Assembly: GCF_013041605.1 (NCBI RefSeq)
Contig: NZ_JABEQC010000011.1
Location: forward strand, 62,001-126,000
DNA: 64,000 nucleotides
DNA from: Vibrio plantisponsor
GTDB taxonomy: Bacteria; Pseudomonadota; Gammaproteobacteria; Enterobacterales; Vibrionaceae
Direction: 5' to 3'
A program made the position numbers and the translations under genes. Below the pieces are notes generated by a model. That model was given only the letters and a program-made list of their open reading frames with translations, did no database searches and was not told the origin of the DNA. Shown in pieces: positions 42,968 to 52,157 of this stretch; the first letter of the stretch is position 1, and the number at the start of each line of letters is the position of its first letter.

Positions 42968-44212
42968 ATGAAATTTAAGACCTTAGCACTTTCGAGTGCG
43001 ATTGCGCTGGGACTTGCTACAACGGCAACCGCAGCTGATAGCCAGATCCGTTTTGATGGTTTCCCTGATTTTGATAGCAGCTTGAAAGTTCTGCTACCTG
43101 ACTTCGAGAAAGAAACGGGCATCAAGGTTGATTACCTGATGAACAACCACGGTGACCACCACACTAAGCTAACGACTAACCTTGCAACAGGCTCAGGCGC
43201 TGGTGATGTGATCGTTGTGGATGTAGAGAAAATTGGTCCATTTGTAGCGTCTGGTGGCTTAGTTAACTTGTCTGAAAAATACGGTGCTGATAAGTATGCT
43301 GACCGTTTTGCTCCGTATGCTTGGACGCAAGGTAAAGGCGCTGATGGCTCAGTTTACGGTATACCTGTCGACCTGGGTCCCGGTGTTATGTACTACCGTA
43401 CCGACATCTTCAAAAACGCGGGTATTGACGTTAGTGAAGCGATCAAAGACTGGGATTCATACATCAAAGCCGGCGAAAAGCTAAAAGCGAAAAACATTCA
43501 GTTGATTGCTTCAGCGGCAGACGTTGCACAAGCGATTATCTTTACCACAGTACCTGAAGGCGAAGGTTTGTACTTCGACAAAGAAGGTAACCCAGTGGTC
43601 ACTTCTGAGCGTTTTGTGCACGCATTTGAAGTTGCGAAGGAAATTCGTGACAAAGGCTTAGATGGAAAAATTTTAGCTTGGTCAAACGAGTGGTACGAAG
43701 GCTTCCGTAACGGTACGTTTGCAACTCAGTTATCTGGTGCTTGGCTACTTGGTCACTTAAACAACTGGATTGCTCCGGGAACTGCAGGCAAATGGGGTGT
43801 ATCTCACCTACCTGACGGTATCTACGGCAGCTGGGGTGGTTCTTTCCTTTCTATCCCTACCCAATCAACTAAACAAGATGAAGCGTGGAAGCTAATTGAA
43901 TACATGACCACTCGTCGTGATGTACAGCTTAAACACTTTGAAACTATCGCAGCATTCCCTGCTAACGTAACCACTTACGATGACGCTTTGTTTGAACAAG
44001 AAATGCCTTTCTTAGGTGGTCAGAAAGCTCGTTTGTTGTTTGCTGAAGTGGCGAAAAATATCAAGCCTGTTGCACCAGCGAAAGGTGACCACGTGGCGCG
44101 CTCTATCATTCTAGAAAATGCACTGATGGAAGTGTTAGACGAAGGCAAAGATATCAAGACTGCGCTTGAAGAAGCTGAGCGCTTGATTAAACGTCGTACG
44201 CGTAACATGTAA
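42968..44212 (+). CDS. ABC transporter substrate-binding protein for oligosaccharides
   Basis: The 414-residue family 1 binding protein has a signal peptide (cleaved after ATA, about residue 22), IRFDGFPDFDSSLKVLLPDFEK at the start (in part PDFEKETGIKVDY), and the sugar-binding fold with GVMYYRTDIFKNAG and GAWLLGHL. Aromatic residues are plentiful, as expected for stacking on glucose rings. It delivers substrate to the two permeases. A stable hairpin follows the gene and probably keeps its mRNA level above that of the permeases. Confidence 0.92.
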   Translation: MKFKTLALSSAIALGLATTATAADSQIRFDGFPDFDSSLKVLLPDFEKETGIKVDYLMNNHGDHHTKLTTNLATGSGAGDVIVVDVEKIGPFVASGGLVNLSEKYGADKYADRFAPYAWTQGKGADGSVYGIPVDLGPGVMYYRTDIFKNAGIDVSEAIKDWDSYIKAGEKLKAKNIQLIASAADVAQAIIFTTVPEGEGLYFDKEGNPVVTSERFVHAFEVAKEIRDKGLDGKILAWSNEWYEGFRNGTFATQLSGAWLLGHLNNWIAPGTAGKWGVSHLPDGIYGSWGGSFLSIPTQSTKQDEAWKLIEYMTTRRDVQLKHFETIAAFPANVTTYDDALFEQEMPFLGGQKARLLFAEVAKNIKPVAPAKGDHVARSIILENALMEVLDEGKDIKTALEEAERLIKRRTRNM

Positions 44213-44233
44213 GCTAGAGTTGTTTTAATTTTT

Positions 44234-44256
44234 GGGAGGCGTTACTTACGCCTCCC
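44234..44256 (+). promoter_or_regulatory. Intercistronic hairpin between binding protein and permease genes
   Basis: GGGAGGCGT-TACTT-ACGCCTCCC, a perfect 9-bp GC-rich stem with no T run. As in malE-malF, such structures protect the upstream mRNA and lower permease expression relative to the binding protein. Confidence 0.8.
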
Positions 44257-44275
44257 TAGGTAAGGGGTTGTTACT

Positions 44276-45265
44276 ATGAACCAATCTACAGGTAACTCAG
44301 TGAAAACATCAGGCGGCGAAAGCCTTTTTTCTCGCCTGAATTTGAAAGCGCTTACACCGTATTCGTTTCTGTTGCCATTTTTAGTTATTTTCTCTGTATT
44401 TGGAATTTTTCCGTTACTTTTTTCTGTTTTCTTGTCGTTTCACTCATGGAACCCTGTGGAAGGGCTGGGAGCGATGGAATATGTGGGCGTTGAAAACTAC
44501 CAAATCGCTCTCACAGACCCATGGCTATGGCGTTCTCTGCAAAATACCTTTTGGTTAGCGATTACATCTGGCCTAGCTCAGCACTTAATTGCCATTCCGG
44601 TTGCGTACATTCTTGTTTCGATGGGGGATAAAATCCGTCATTGGTTGACATCAGCGTATTTTCTTCCGTACATCACTTCTACGGTTGCGGCATCACTGAT
44701 CTTCTTCAACATGTATTCACCAAACTCAGGCATCATCAACCAGACTTTGATGGCGCTGGCAGACAGTTCACTGTTTGGTTGGGCATTTGCATGGGTGAAT
44801 GATTTTCAGCCAATTCGCTGGTTGGATGATGCAACTTTGATTAAGCCATCTATCGCTATCATGGTGTTCTGGAAGTACACAGGTTTCAACATCGTACTGT
44901 ACACCACAGGCTTAATGACGATTCCAAAAGACATTCTTGAAGCTGCCCGTATGGACGGTGCTAACGCACTACGTCGCTTCTGGAACATTTCACTACCTAT
45001 GATTCGCCCGTTTGTTTTCTTCGCTGTAACTATGACCATCATTGGTAACTTACAGTTGTTTGAAGAACCGTTCGTGTTGACGCGCGGCGGCGGCGGTACT
45101 GGTCAGGCTGGTCTTACTATCTCTATGTATTTGTACAAAGTGGGCTGGGAATGGCTTGAAATGGGTACGGCGTCAGCTATCTCTTGGTTGCTGTTTGCGC
45201 TGATTGCCGCTTGTACCATGGTTCAATTCTTCTTCTTCGGTAAAAAAGGTTTGGGGGAGCAATAA
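44276..45265 (+). CDS. Sugar ABC transporter permease (MalF/UgpA type)
   Basis: The 329-residue protein has about six transmembrane helices and the cytoplasmic EAA loop EAARMDGANALRRFW, which docks on the ATPase. The short hydrophilic N-terminus of about 35 residues is normal for CUT1 permeases. It forms the translocation channel with the next permease; the two genes are separated by one base. Confidence 0.93.
   Translation: MNQSTGNSVKTSGGESLFSRLNLKALTPYSFLLPFLVIFSVFGIFPLLFSVFLSFHSWNPVEGLGAMEYVGVENYQIALTDPWLWRSLQNTFWLAITSGLAQHLIAIPVAYILVSMGDKIRHWLTSAYFLPYITSTVAASLIFFNMYSPNSGIINQTLMALADSSLFGWAFAWVNDFQPIRWLDDATLIKPSIAIMVFWKYTGFNIVLYTTGLMTIPKDILEAARMDGANALRRFWNISLPMIRPFVFFAVTMTIIGNLQLFEEPFVLTRGGGGTGQAGLTISMYLYKVGWEWLEMGTASAISWLLFALIAACTMVQFFFFGKKGLGEQ
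44343..44356. promoter_or_regulatory. Possible intragenic LacI-type operator
   Basis: TGAAAGCGCTTACA lies 67 bases inside the permease gene. Its arms (TGAAAGC / TGTAAGC on the other strand) combine the half-sites of the 41907 operator. It may be an auxiliary operator or chance in the codons for Leu-Lys-Ala-Leu-Thr. Confidence 0.3.
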
Positions 45266-45266
45266 C

Positions 45267-46163
45267 ATGACGACTCAATCTGTTACATCAAACTCGTCAT
45301 TGTGGGCTTCGATTAAGCCTAGCGATCGAGTGATTGAAAGTTTCACTAAGATCTTGATGGTTGTTTTGGCACTTGTCCTGATTGTGTCAGCCGTTATCAC
45401 TGTCTTTCCATTCATTTGGTCAGCTCTGCTTTCTACGCGTGACCGTGGGGAGATCTTCGGTACAGGAATCAGTTTTGCTATTGGTGACAGCCTTGCTATC
45501 AACTACGCCAAACTTCAACAAATCATGCCGTTTTGGCAGGCAATGTTTAACTCTATTTACGTTGCGTTCCTAGGAACAACCATTTCGTTGCTGTTCTGTA
45601 GTATGGGCGGATATGCGTTTGCGGTATTTAAGTTCCGTGGCAAAAACATCCTGTTTGGCATGTTGGTCGGTTCGATGATGATTCCGCCAGTGTTAAGCCT
45701 GATCCCGTATTTCATGATTGTGAAATTCCTAGGCTTGTTGGATAACCACGTGGCGGTATGGCTTCCGTTTACTACCACTCCATTTGGTATTTTCCTGATG
45801 CGTCAACACGTAGTGGCTTCGATTCCAAAAGAGCTACTAGAAGCGGCGAAACTGGATGGTGCGGGTGAGTTCAGAACGTATTGGAGCGTGGTATTACCCT
45901 TGATGAAACCAGCACTTGCCACTCTGGCTATCGTTCAGTTCGTCTTCTTCTGGAACATGTTTATGCAACCTCTAGTAGTACTGAACTCACCAGAAAACTA
46001 CGTGATTACGCAAGCACTACGAAGTGTACAAGGTATTCCTAATACTCCTTGGGGAGCAGTAATGTTGGGCACCACTATCTCGATTCTTCCTCTGGTTGTG
46101 ACTTATCTATTCGCGTCTAAACAGATGATTAGTGGCTTAACGTCCGGTGCAGTAAAAGGTTAA
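45267..46163 (+). CDS. Sugar ABC transporter permease (MalG/UgpE type)
   Basis: The 298-residue protein has about six transmembrane helices and the EAA loop LLEAAKLDGAGEFRTYW. Its frame extends upstream into the previous gene, but ATG 45267 has GGGGGAG upstream and yields the normal N-terminus. It pairs with the first permease. Only 3 bases separate its stop from the GH1 gene. Confidence 0.93.
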   Translation: MTTQSVTSNSSLWASIKPSDRVIESFTKILMVVLALVLIVSAVITVFPFIWSALLSTRDRGEIFGTGISFAIGDSLAINYAKLQQIMPFWQAMFNSIYVAFLGTTISLLFCSMGGYAFAVFKFRGKNILFGMLVGSMMIPPVLSLIPYFMIVKFLGLLDNHVAVWLPFTTTPFGIFLMRQHVVASIPKELLEAAKLDGAGEFRTYWSVVLPLMKPALATLAIVQFVFFWNMFMQPLVVLNSPENYVITQALRSVQGIPNTPWGAVMLGTTISILPLVVTYLFASKQMISGLTSGAVKG

Positions 46164-46166
46164 AAA

Positions 46167-47522
46167 ATGACAATTAATAAATATCAGCTGCCGAAAGACT
46201 CGGCACTACTTACTCAAGATTTTGTTTTCGGTGTCGCGACGTCTTCTTATCAGATCGAAGGCGGTATTCATGAAGGTGGTCGTACACCTTCTATTTGGGA
46301 TACGTTTTGTAAGGTACCAGGCAAAGTTGATAAAGGTGACAACGGAGATGTTGCTTGTGACCACTACCACTTGTGGAAGCAAGATATCGAAATGATTGCA
46401 GACCTAGGTGTGGATGCGTACCGCTTATCGATTGCATGGCCAAGAATCCTGCCTCAAGACGGCGTGGTTAATCCTGAAGGTCTTAAGTTCTATGAGCAGA
46501 TCATCGATGAATGTCATGCTCGTGGTATGCAAGTTTATGTGACGCTTTACCATTGGGACCTTCCTCAATATTTGGAAGACAAAGGTGGTTGGCTTAACCG
46601 TGAAACAGCGTACAAGTTTGCTGAATACGCTGAAGTCGTCAGCGCGCATTTTGGCAACAAGATCGATGTATATACCACACTCAATGAACCATTCGTTGCT
46701 GCTTTCTTAGGCTACCGTTGGGGTCAACATGCTCCGGGTATTAAAGGTGATAAAGAAGGCTATCTAGCAGCCCATCACCTGATGTTAGGCCATGGTTTAG
46801 CTATGCCAGTGCTAAGAAAAAATGCGCCTGAGTCTATGCATGGCATCGTATTTAACGCAACACCGAGCTATCCGGCTACGGATAAAGACCAAGCGGCGGC
46901 TGACTACTGTGAAGCAGAGAACTTCCATTGGTTCATCGACCCTGTACTCAAGGGGCAATATCCGAGTGCTGTAGTTGAAAAACAAAAAGCCAATATGCCA
47001 ATGATCCTAGCGGGCGACTTAGAAATCATGTCGGCACCAGTGGATTACATCGGTATTAACTATTACAGCCGCAGTGTTGCTCGTTTCAATGAGCAAAATG
47101 AGATTGAAACAATTAAGCCAGAAGGTGCTGAATACACTCACATCGGTTGGGAAATGTATCCGCAAGGCCTAACGGATCTTCTAGTAAGGCTCGATCAGCG
47201 TTACGACAATGTACCGCCTTTATACGTTACGGAAAATGGTGCAGCTGGTAACGATTCAATTATTGATGGTGAAGTTAACGATGAGCAACGTGTTCGTTAT
47301 TTCCAAACTCACCTAGAAGCGGTTGACAACGCTATCCGTGCAGGTGTTCGTGTCGATGGTTATTTTGCTTGGAGTTTAATGGATAACTTCGAATGGGCAT
47401 TTGGCTATGAACAGCGTTTCGGCATCGTCCATGTTGACTATGTAACCCAGAAAAGAACATTGAAGCAGAGCGCTATTGCGTACCGCAATATGCTTCTAGA
47501 GCGCGCCGAGGAGAACAAGTAA
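46167..47522 (+). CDS. GH1 beta-glucosidase
   Basis: The 451-residue cytoplasmic enzyme is a complete GH1 glycosidase: [23 protein letters not shown], the acid/base in TLNEP (Glu174), the nucleophile in YVTENG (Glu356) and [13 protein letters not shown] at the glucose site. There is no signal peptide, so it hydrolyses imported beta-glucosides or cello/laminari-oligosaccharides. The lack of a phosphate-binding loop typical of 6-phospho-beta-glucosidases, together with an ABC rather than PTS importer, argues for unphosphorylated substrates. It lies inside the transporter operon, between permease and ATPase. Confidence 0.95.
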   Translation: MTINKYQLPKDSALLTQDFVFGVATSSYQIEGGIHEGGRTPSIWDTFCKVPGKVDKGDNGDVACDHYHLWKQDIEMIADLGVDAYRLSIAWPRILPQDGVVNPEGLKFYEQIIDECHARGMQVYVTLYHWDLPQYLEDKGGWLNRETAYKFAEYAEVVSAHFGNKIDVYTTLNEPFVAAFLGYRWGQHAPGIKGDKEGYLAAHHLMLGHGLAMPVLRKNAPESMHGIVFNATPSYPATDKDQAAADYCEAENFHWFIDPVLKGQYPSAVVEKQKANMPMILAGDLEIMSAPVDYIGINYYSRSVARFNEQNEIETIKPEGAEYTHIGWEMYPQGLTDLLVRLDQRYDNVPPLYVTENGAAGNDSIIDGEVNDEQRVRYFQTHLEAVDNAIRAGVRVDGYFAWSLMDNFEWAFGYEQRFGIVHVDYVTQKRTLKQSAIAYRNMLLERAEENK

Positions 47523-48613
47523 TGGCTAAAGTAGAATTTCGTAAAATTAAAAAGTCTTTTGGAAATGTGGACGTTGTTAAGCACTTTGATTTCACAGTAA
47601 ATGATGGCGAATTCGTGGTTTTCCTTGGTCCTTCTGGCTGTGGTAAGTCAACTACGCTACGTATGCTTGCGGGTCTTGAAGACATCTCTTCTGGCGAAAT
47701 CTATGTTGACGATAAGTTGATGAACAAGATTGACGCTAAAGATCGCGATTTGGCGATGGTGTTCCAAAGCTATGCTCTGTACCCACATATGACTGTGTAT
47801 GAAAACATTGCCTTTGCTCTCAAGCTTAAAGGAATGAATAAAGCTGACATCGACGTGGAAGTTCGCAAAGCTGCCAAAATGCTGGAGCTAGAAGCGCTAC
47901 TGGACCGTAAACCGAAAGAGCTTTCTGGTGGTCAACGTCAGCGTGTTGCGATGGGCCGTGCGATGGTTCGTACGCCGAAAGTATTCTTATTTGATGAACC
48001 GCTATCTAACCTTGATGCCAAGCTACGTGGTGTGATGCGTGAAGAGATCAAACAGCTACATCGTGAACTGAAAACAACCACTATCTATGTAACTCATGAC
48101 CAGATCGAAGCGATGACATTGGCTGATCGCATCGTGATTCTGAAAGACGGTTATGTGGCACAGGTTGGTACTCCAACGGAAGTGTTTAAACGTCCTGCAA
48201 ACAAGTTTGTTGCACAGTTCATCGGTAACCCGTCAATGAACATGTTAGATGCGAAATTGATTAGTGAGCAGAATGAATATTTTATTCTTTTGGGTGATGT
48301 GAAGATTCCACTCCCTGAGCGTTTTAAAGCGCATGCTTCTAAGAATCTTGCTCTGCACTTTGGCATTCGACCAACCGATATCCACTTGCGTCCAGAGCAA
48401 GTTGATCATGACCGTGTGTTGCCGATTCCAGTCACTATCAAAGACAAAGAGTTGCTTGGCGCAAGCATCCTGCTGAGAACAGAAGTGAGCGGTCAACCTT
48501 TGACTGTAGAAACACAGGCAGCAGAAGTAGAGAGTAAAGAACAGACGCTTTACGTTGACCTGGATGCTATTCACTTGTTTGACGCACTGAGTGAAAAATC
48601 ACTGGCTCACTAG
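47522..48613 (+). CDS. Sugar ABC transporter ATPase (MalK/MsmK/UgpC type)
   Basis: The 363-residue ATPase has Walker [10 protein letters not shown] (36-44), Q-loop [10 protein letters not shown], signature LSGGQRQR, Walker B VFLFDEP, and the H-loop VTHD. A C-terminal regulatory TOBE/OB domain of about 120 residues is present. It powers the importer with the two permeases. Its start overlaps the GH1 stop (TAATG). Together these genes form a complete importer of the CUT1 class. Confidence 0.94.
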   Translation: MAKVEFRKIKKSFGNVDVVKHFDFTVNDGEFVVFLGPSGCGKSTTLRMLAGLEDISSGEIYVDDKLMNKIDAKDRDLAMVFQSYALYPHMTVYENIAFALKLKGMNKADIDVEVRKAAKMLELEALLDRKPKELSGGQRQRVAMGRAMVRTPKVFLFDEPLSNLDAKLRGVMREEIKQLHRELKTTTIYVTHDQIEAMTLADRIVILKDGYVAQVGTPTEVFKRPANKFVAQFIGNPSMNMLDAKLISEQNEYFILLGDVKIPLPERFKAHASKNLALHFGIRPTDIHLRPEQVDHDRVLPIPVTIKDKELLGASILLRTEVSGQPLTVETQAAEVESKEQTLYVDLDAIHLFDALSEKSLAH

Positions 48614-48653
48614 TAACCAGTCTCAATATAAGACCCAAGAATCAATTTAATAG

Positions 48654-48679
48654 TTAGCTCCCACACGTATGGGAGCTAA
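48654..48679 (+). promoter_or_regulatory. Hairpin overlapping the GH94 ribosome-binding site
   Basis: TTAGCTCCCA-CACGTA-TGGGAGCTAA is a perfect 10-bp stem. Its right arm ends in the AAGGA that serves the GH94 start at 48690, so folding would reduce translation. It has no T run. Confidence 0.75.
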
Positions 48680-48689
48680 GGATAGTGAT

Positions 48690-51101
48690 ATGAAATTCGG
48701 ATATTTTGACGATAACAATAAAGAATATATCGCCACCACTCCTTGTACACCGATTAAGTGGTGTAACTATGTAGGTACACTGGAGTTTGGCGGTCTGGTT
48801 GACAGTAACGGTGGTGTTGTTTTGTGTAAAGGTGACCCTGCGCTGAACCGCATCACCAAATACATTACCCAACTGCCTAACTCAGACTTTAAAGGCTCTA
48901 CTGTTTATCTGAAAGTGACTAACCGTGAAGGTAACGTTGAAGTATTTTCACCTTTTTACACGCCAACATTAAAACCGCTGGAAAAGTTCGAAAACCACAC
49001 CGGTCTTTCTTACACAAAAATCATTTCAGAAGGTTATGGGGTTCGATGTGAAGTAACGCTGTTTGTGCCTAAAGATGCTCCTGTGCTACTTGAGGACATC
49101 AAAGTGACTAACATCAGTGATGAAGAGCTGCATGTAGATGTTGTGCCTGTGTTTGAATTCACCCATTTTGACGCGTTAAAACAACTGGTTAACGCAGACT
49201 GGGTGCCTCAGACCATGACTTTGAAAGCGCATCAACAAGCGTCTGGACATACAGTTCTAGAGCAGTATGCCTTTATGAAACGTGACTACGCGGTAAATCT
49301 GATGACGGCAGATCGCCCAGCGACTTCATTTGATGGTGACCGCCAGAAGTTCCTCGGTAACATGGGTTATGGCAGCTGGGCTGCGCCTGAAAAATTGTTT
49401 ACTGCTGAACTGGGTAATAGTGAATGTCTGCGTGGTGACAATATTGGCGCATTAAACTTGCGTTTAGGTTGGTTAGCCCCACAGCAGAACGAGCGTACCG
49501 TTGTACAGCTAACGCAAATGCCGAGCCTAGCACAAGCTGAATCTATGCTTGCGAAGTATCGTGATCATCAAGAAGTGGATAAGGCGTTTGACGCTCTGGC
49601 TACTCATTGGGACAACTATCTTGCGGCAGTTCAGGTTGAAACGCCTGACCCAGCAATGAACTCAATGCTGAACATTCACAACCCACGTCAGTGTCATACA
49701 ACGAAAAACTGGTCACGCTATTTGTCTTTGTATCAGCTTGGCTACGGTGCTCGCGGCATTGGTTTCCGAGACTCTTCGCAAGACACTCTTGGTGTTATCA
49801 CTCATATGCCTGAAGAAGCGCGCGAGTTTATCGAGCGTCTGCTTTCGGTACAAAACGTTGATGGTTCAGCAATGCACCAGTTCTTCCCATCTACGATGGA
49901 AGCGAACGCAGGTGACTCTCGTGAAGAAGAAGATCGCCCTGATTACTATGGCGATGACCACTTGTGGATTGTTTATGCTGTAACCCAGTACGTCAAAGAA
50001 ACTGGTAATGCAGCGTTTCTCGATAAGCTAATTCCGTTCTATCAAAAAGATAAGCAAGGCAAACCGCTTGAATCAGCGAGCGTGTGGGAACACTTATGCC
50101 GCGCGATTGAGTTCACTCGTGGTAATACTGGTCAACATGGCTTGCCACTGCTTGGTTTCGCTGACTGGAACGATACGGTGAACTTGCCAACAGGTGCTGA
50201 GTCTCTAATGGTTGCCAGCATGTACGGTAAAGCGCTACTCGATATGCTCGATCTCTGCCGCTTGCGCGGTGAAGATGATCGTGCAACGCAATATCAGGCA
50301 CAGTATGAGCAGATGAAGGCCATCGTTAACCAATGTGGCTGGGATGGTGAGTGGTTTGTTCGTTACTTTGACGAGCAGGGACAACCTGTCGGTTCTCATA
50401 CCAATGCGCAGGGGCAAATCTATACCAATGGTCAAAGCTGGCCAGTGATTGCAGGCTTTGCTGAGCAAGAGCGCGCGACTCAGGCGCTTAACTCGGTATA
50501 CACCAAACTCAATACGGCAAACGGTATTAAGCTTTCAACCCCTGGCTACAATGGCTTTAACCCGAACCTTGGTGGTGTTTCAACTTACCCACCGGGTGCG
50601 AAAGAAAATGGCGGTATTTTCCTCCACTCAAACCCGTGGGTGATGATTGCTGAAGCGAAAATGGGTAACGGTGATCGTGCCTACGAGTACTACCGCCAAA
50701 TCAACCCAGCATCAAAGAATGATGTGATTGATATCTTTGAATCAGAACCTTACTGCTACCCGCAAAACATTCTTGGTGATGAGCATCCGCAGTTTGGTCT
50801 TGGCCGAAACGCTTGGCTATCGGGCACATCTTCATGGACTTATGTTGCCGGAACACAATGGATTTTGGGCGTGCGTCCTGACATTGATGGTTTGATTGTT
50901 GATCCTTGTATTCCATCTGATTGGAAAGAGTTTCGGGTTAAACGTCAGTTCCGTGGTGCTACCTACCATATTCACGTAATTAACCCAGACAAGGTAAGCA
51001 AAGGTGTGGCGGAGTTACGCGTGAATGGTGAAGTCCTAGCAGGGAACAAAGTGCCAGTGTTTACTGAAGGTGAACATCAAGTAGAGGTAAGACTCGGCTA
51101 G
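48690..51101 (+). CDS. GH94 family glucobiose phosphorylase
   Basis: The 803-residue protein is a full-length GH94 phosphorylase. It has the N-terminal signature KFGYFDDNNKEYIATTP, NYVGTLEF, GYGARGIGFRDSSQD, the catalytic aspartate in ADWND (residues 491-495), and the phosphate-site region near THTN and GGIFLHSN. Such enzymes split cellobiose, laminaribiose or N,N'-diacetylchitobiose with phosphate to glucose-1-phosphate (or the GlcNAc equivalent) plus the free sugar. Here the N-terminal substrate loop reads GGLVDSNGGVVLCKGDPALN, which lacks the NTAGGYSFY stretch common in chitobiose and cellobiose enzymes, so specificity is uncertain. Context points to a beta-glucobiose. ATG 48690 has AAGGA 7 bases upstream. 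Confidence 0.88.
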   Translation: MKFGYFDDNNKEYIATTPCTPIKWCNYVGTLEFGGLVDSNGGVVLCKGDPALNRITKYITQLPNSDFKGSTVYLKVTNREGNVEVFSPFYTPTLKPLEKFENHTGLSYTKIISEGYGVRCEVTLFVPKDAPVLLEDIKVTNISDEELHVDVVPVFEFTHFDALKQLVNADWVPQTMTLKAHQQASGHTVLEQYAFMKRDYAVNLMTADRPATSFDGDRQKFLGNMGYGSWAAPEKLFTAELGNSECLRGDNIGALNLRLGWLAPQQNERTVVQLTQMPSLAQAESMLAKYRDHQEVDKAFDALATHWDNYLAAVQVETPDPAMNSMLNIHNPRQCHTTKNWSRYLSLYQLGYGARGIGFRDSSQDTLGVITHMPEEAREFIERLLSVQNVDGSAMHQFFPSTMEANAGDSREEEDRPDYYGDDHLWIVYAVTQYVKETGNAAFLDKLIPFYQKDKQGKPLESASVWEHLCRAIEFTRGNTGQHGLPLLGFADWNDTVNLPTGAESLMVASMYGKALLDMLDLCRLRGEDDRATQYQAQYEQMKAIVNQCGWDGEWFVRYFDEQGQPVGSHTNAQGQIYTNGQSWPVIAGFAEQERATQALNSVYTKLNTANGIKLSTPGYNGFNPNLGGVSTYPPGAKENGGIFLHSNPWVMIAEAKMGNGDRAYEYYRQINPASKNDVIDIFESEPYCYPQNILGDEHPQFGLGRNAWLSGTSSWTYVAGTQWILGVRPDIDGLIVDPCIPSDWKEFRVKRQFRGATYHIHVINPDKVSKGVAELRVNGEVLAGNKVPVFTEGEHQVEVRLG

Positions 51102-51108
51102 TGAATGA

Positions 51109-51135
51109 GGGGGAGCATTGCGCTCCCCACTTTTT
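51109..51135 (+). terminator. Terminator of the ABC-GH1-GH94 operon
   Basis: GGGGAGC-ATTGC-GCTCCCC followed by ACTTTTT, directly after the GH94 stop codon. Confidence 0.88.
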
Positions 51136-51151
51136 GAACTCGCCAATAGAA

Positions 51152-52093
51152 CTAGATAAATGTGGCTTGGCATTGCCACTCAAATTGAACGGTTTCCTCT
51201 GGAGCCAGCTCCAGTAGACCAATGTGATTATTGAATGCATCAGCTGGGCAGGTCATTGGCTCAATCGCAATACTAGGCTCCGCAGGAGGCGTGTAGAGTT
51301 GCACGAACGAGTAGCCCTTGCCTTGGTTGAACTGCAAAGAAGCGCTCTTGTCATCACGTATCAGTTCAAGAGTTTGCTCTGAAGAGTCACTGAACTGGTA
51401 GCAGTTATTGAGGTTAACGCCTTCCAATGAAGTTGGGATAGAGAAGACGTTGCTAGAGAGATATTGCCCAGTAGGTAAATCGTGTTGGTGTTCGATCTCG
51501 GTATGAGCCGCCATAGTGAGCTGACAATGTTTGAGGTCACAGCCAAGAGAAAAGTAGGGGTGCCATGCATCTCCAAATGGGAAATGTTCGGTACCTAAGT
51601 TGGTAATGGTCGTATTGCAGCTTAAGGTTCCTTGATAATCAATCCGATAACGGACATCAAGGCGAAACGCGAAGGGATACCCATCCGCTAATTTAGTGGT
51701 TTCAAAGCGAAATGTGGCTTCGGCGTGTTCACTATTGGCTTCATGCGCGACCAGTTTAAAAGGTTGGTTATAGAGCAAACCGTGTACTGCATGCTCAGAC
51801 CATGGAAAGTTGGCTGCCAGTGTGTAATCACGTTGTCTATAGCGGTATTGGCCTGCTTTTAGGCGATTTGGGAAGGGGAAGAGCTTTGCGCTACGCGAAA
51901 AGAAAGGATGAGATTGAATTAAATCATGACTGTCTTGGTATCCCACAATAAATGAAAATGGACTGTGGTTAACTCGATATTGATTAATGATAGCACCGAA
52001 GTCTTGAATAATATCGACTTGAATTCCAAGTTCAGAGTTTAATATGGTTGTGGAATTGAGTTCCCCAAAATTGTTTTTAATTAATTTAAACAT
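51152..52093 (-). CDS. Aldose 1-epimerase-like protein
   Basis: The 313-residue protein has the galactose-mutarotase fold, recognisable by EHAVHGLLYNQPF, GDAWHPYFSLG (catalytic-type histidines), and a C-terminal AIEPMTCPADAFN with the glutamate of the active site. It would speed interconversion of alpha- and beta-glucose, which matters because GH94 yields alpha-glucose-1-phosphate and GH1/GH116 release beta-glucose. It is the only gene of the locus on the minus strand, with 64 bases to the divergent GH116 gene. Confidence 0.82.
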   Translation of the reverse strand: MFKLIKNNFGELNSTTILNSELGIQVDIIQDFGAIINQYRVNHSPFSFIVGYQDSHDLIQSHPFFSRSAKLFPFPNRLKAGQYRYRQRDYTLAANFPWSEHAVHGLLYNQPFKLVAHEANSEHAEATFRFETTKLADGYPFAFRLDVRYRIDYQGTLSCNTTITNLGTEHFPFGDAWHPYFSLGCDLKHCQLTMAAHTEIEHQHDLPTGQYLSSNVFSIPTSLEGVNLNNCYQFSDSSEQTLELIRDDKSASLQFNQGKGYSFVQLYTPPAEPSIAIEPMTCPADAFNNHIGLLELAPEETVQFEWQCQATFI

Positions 52094-52157
52094 AAGTATT
52101 CTCCTTTTTTTAGATATTAAAGGATGAGTTTAAATATTCAATATTGGATTTGAAATT

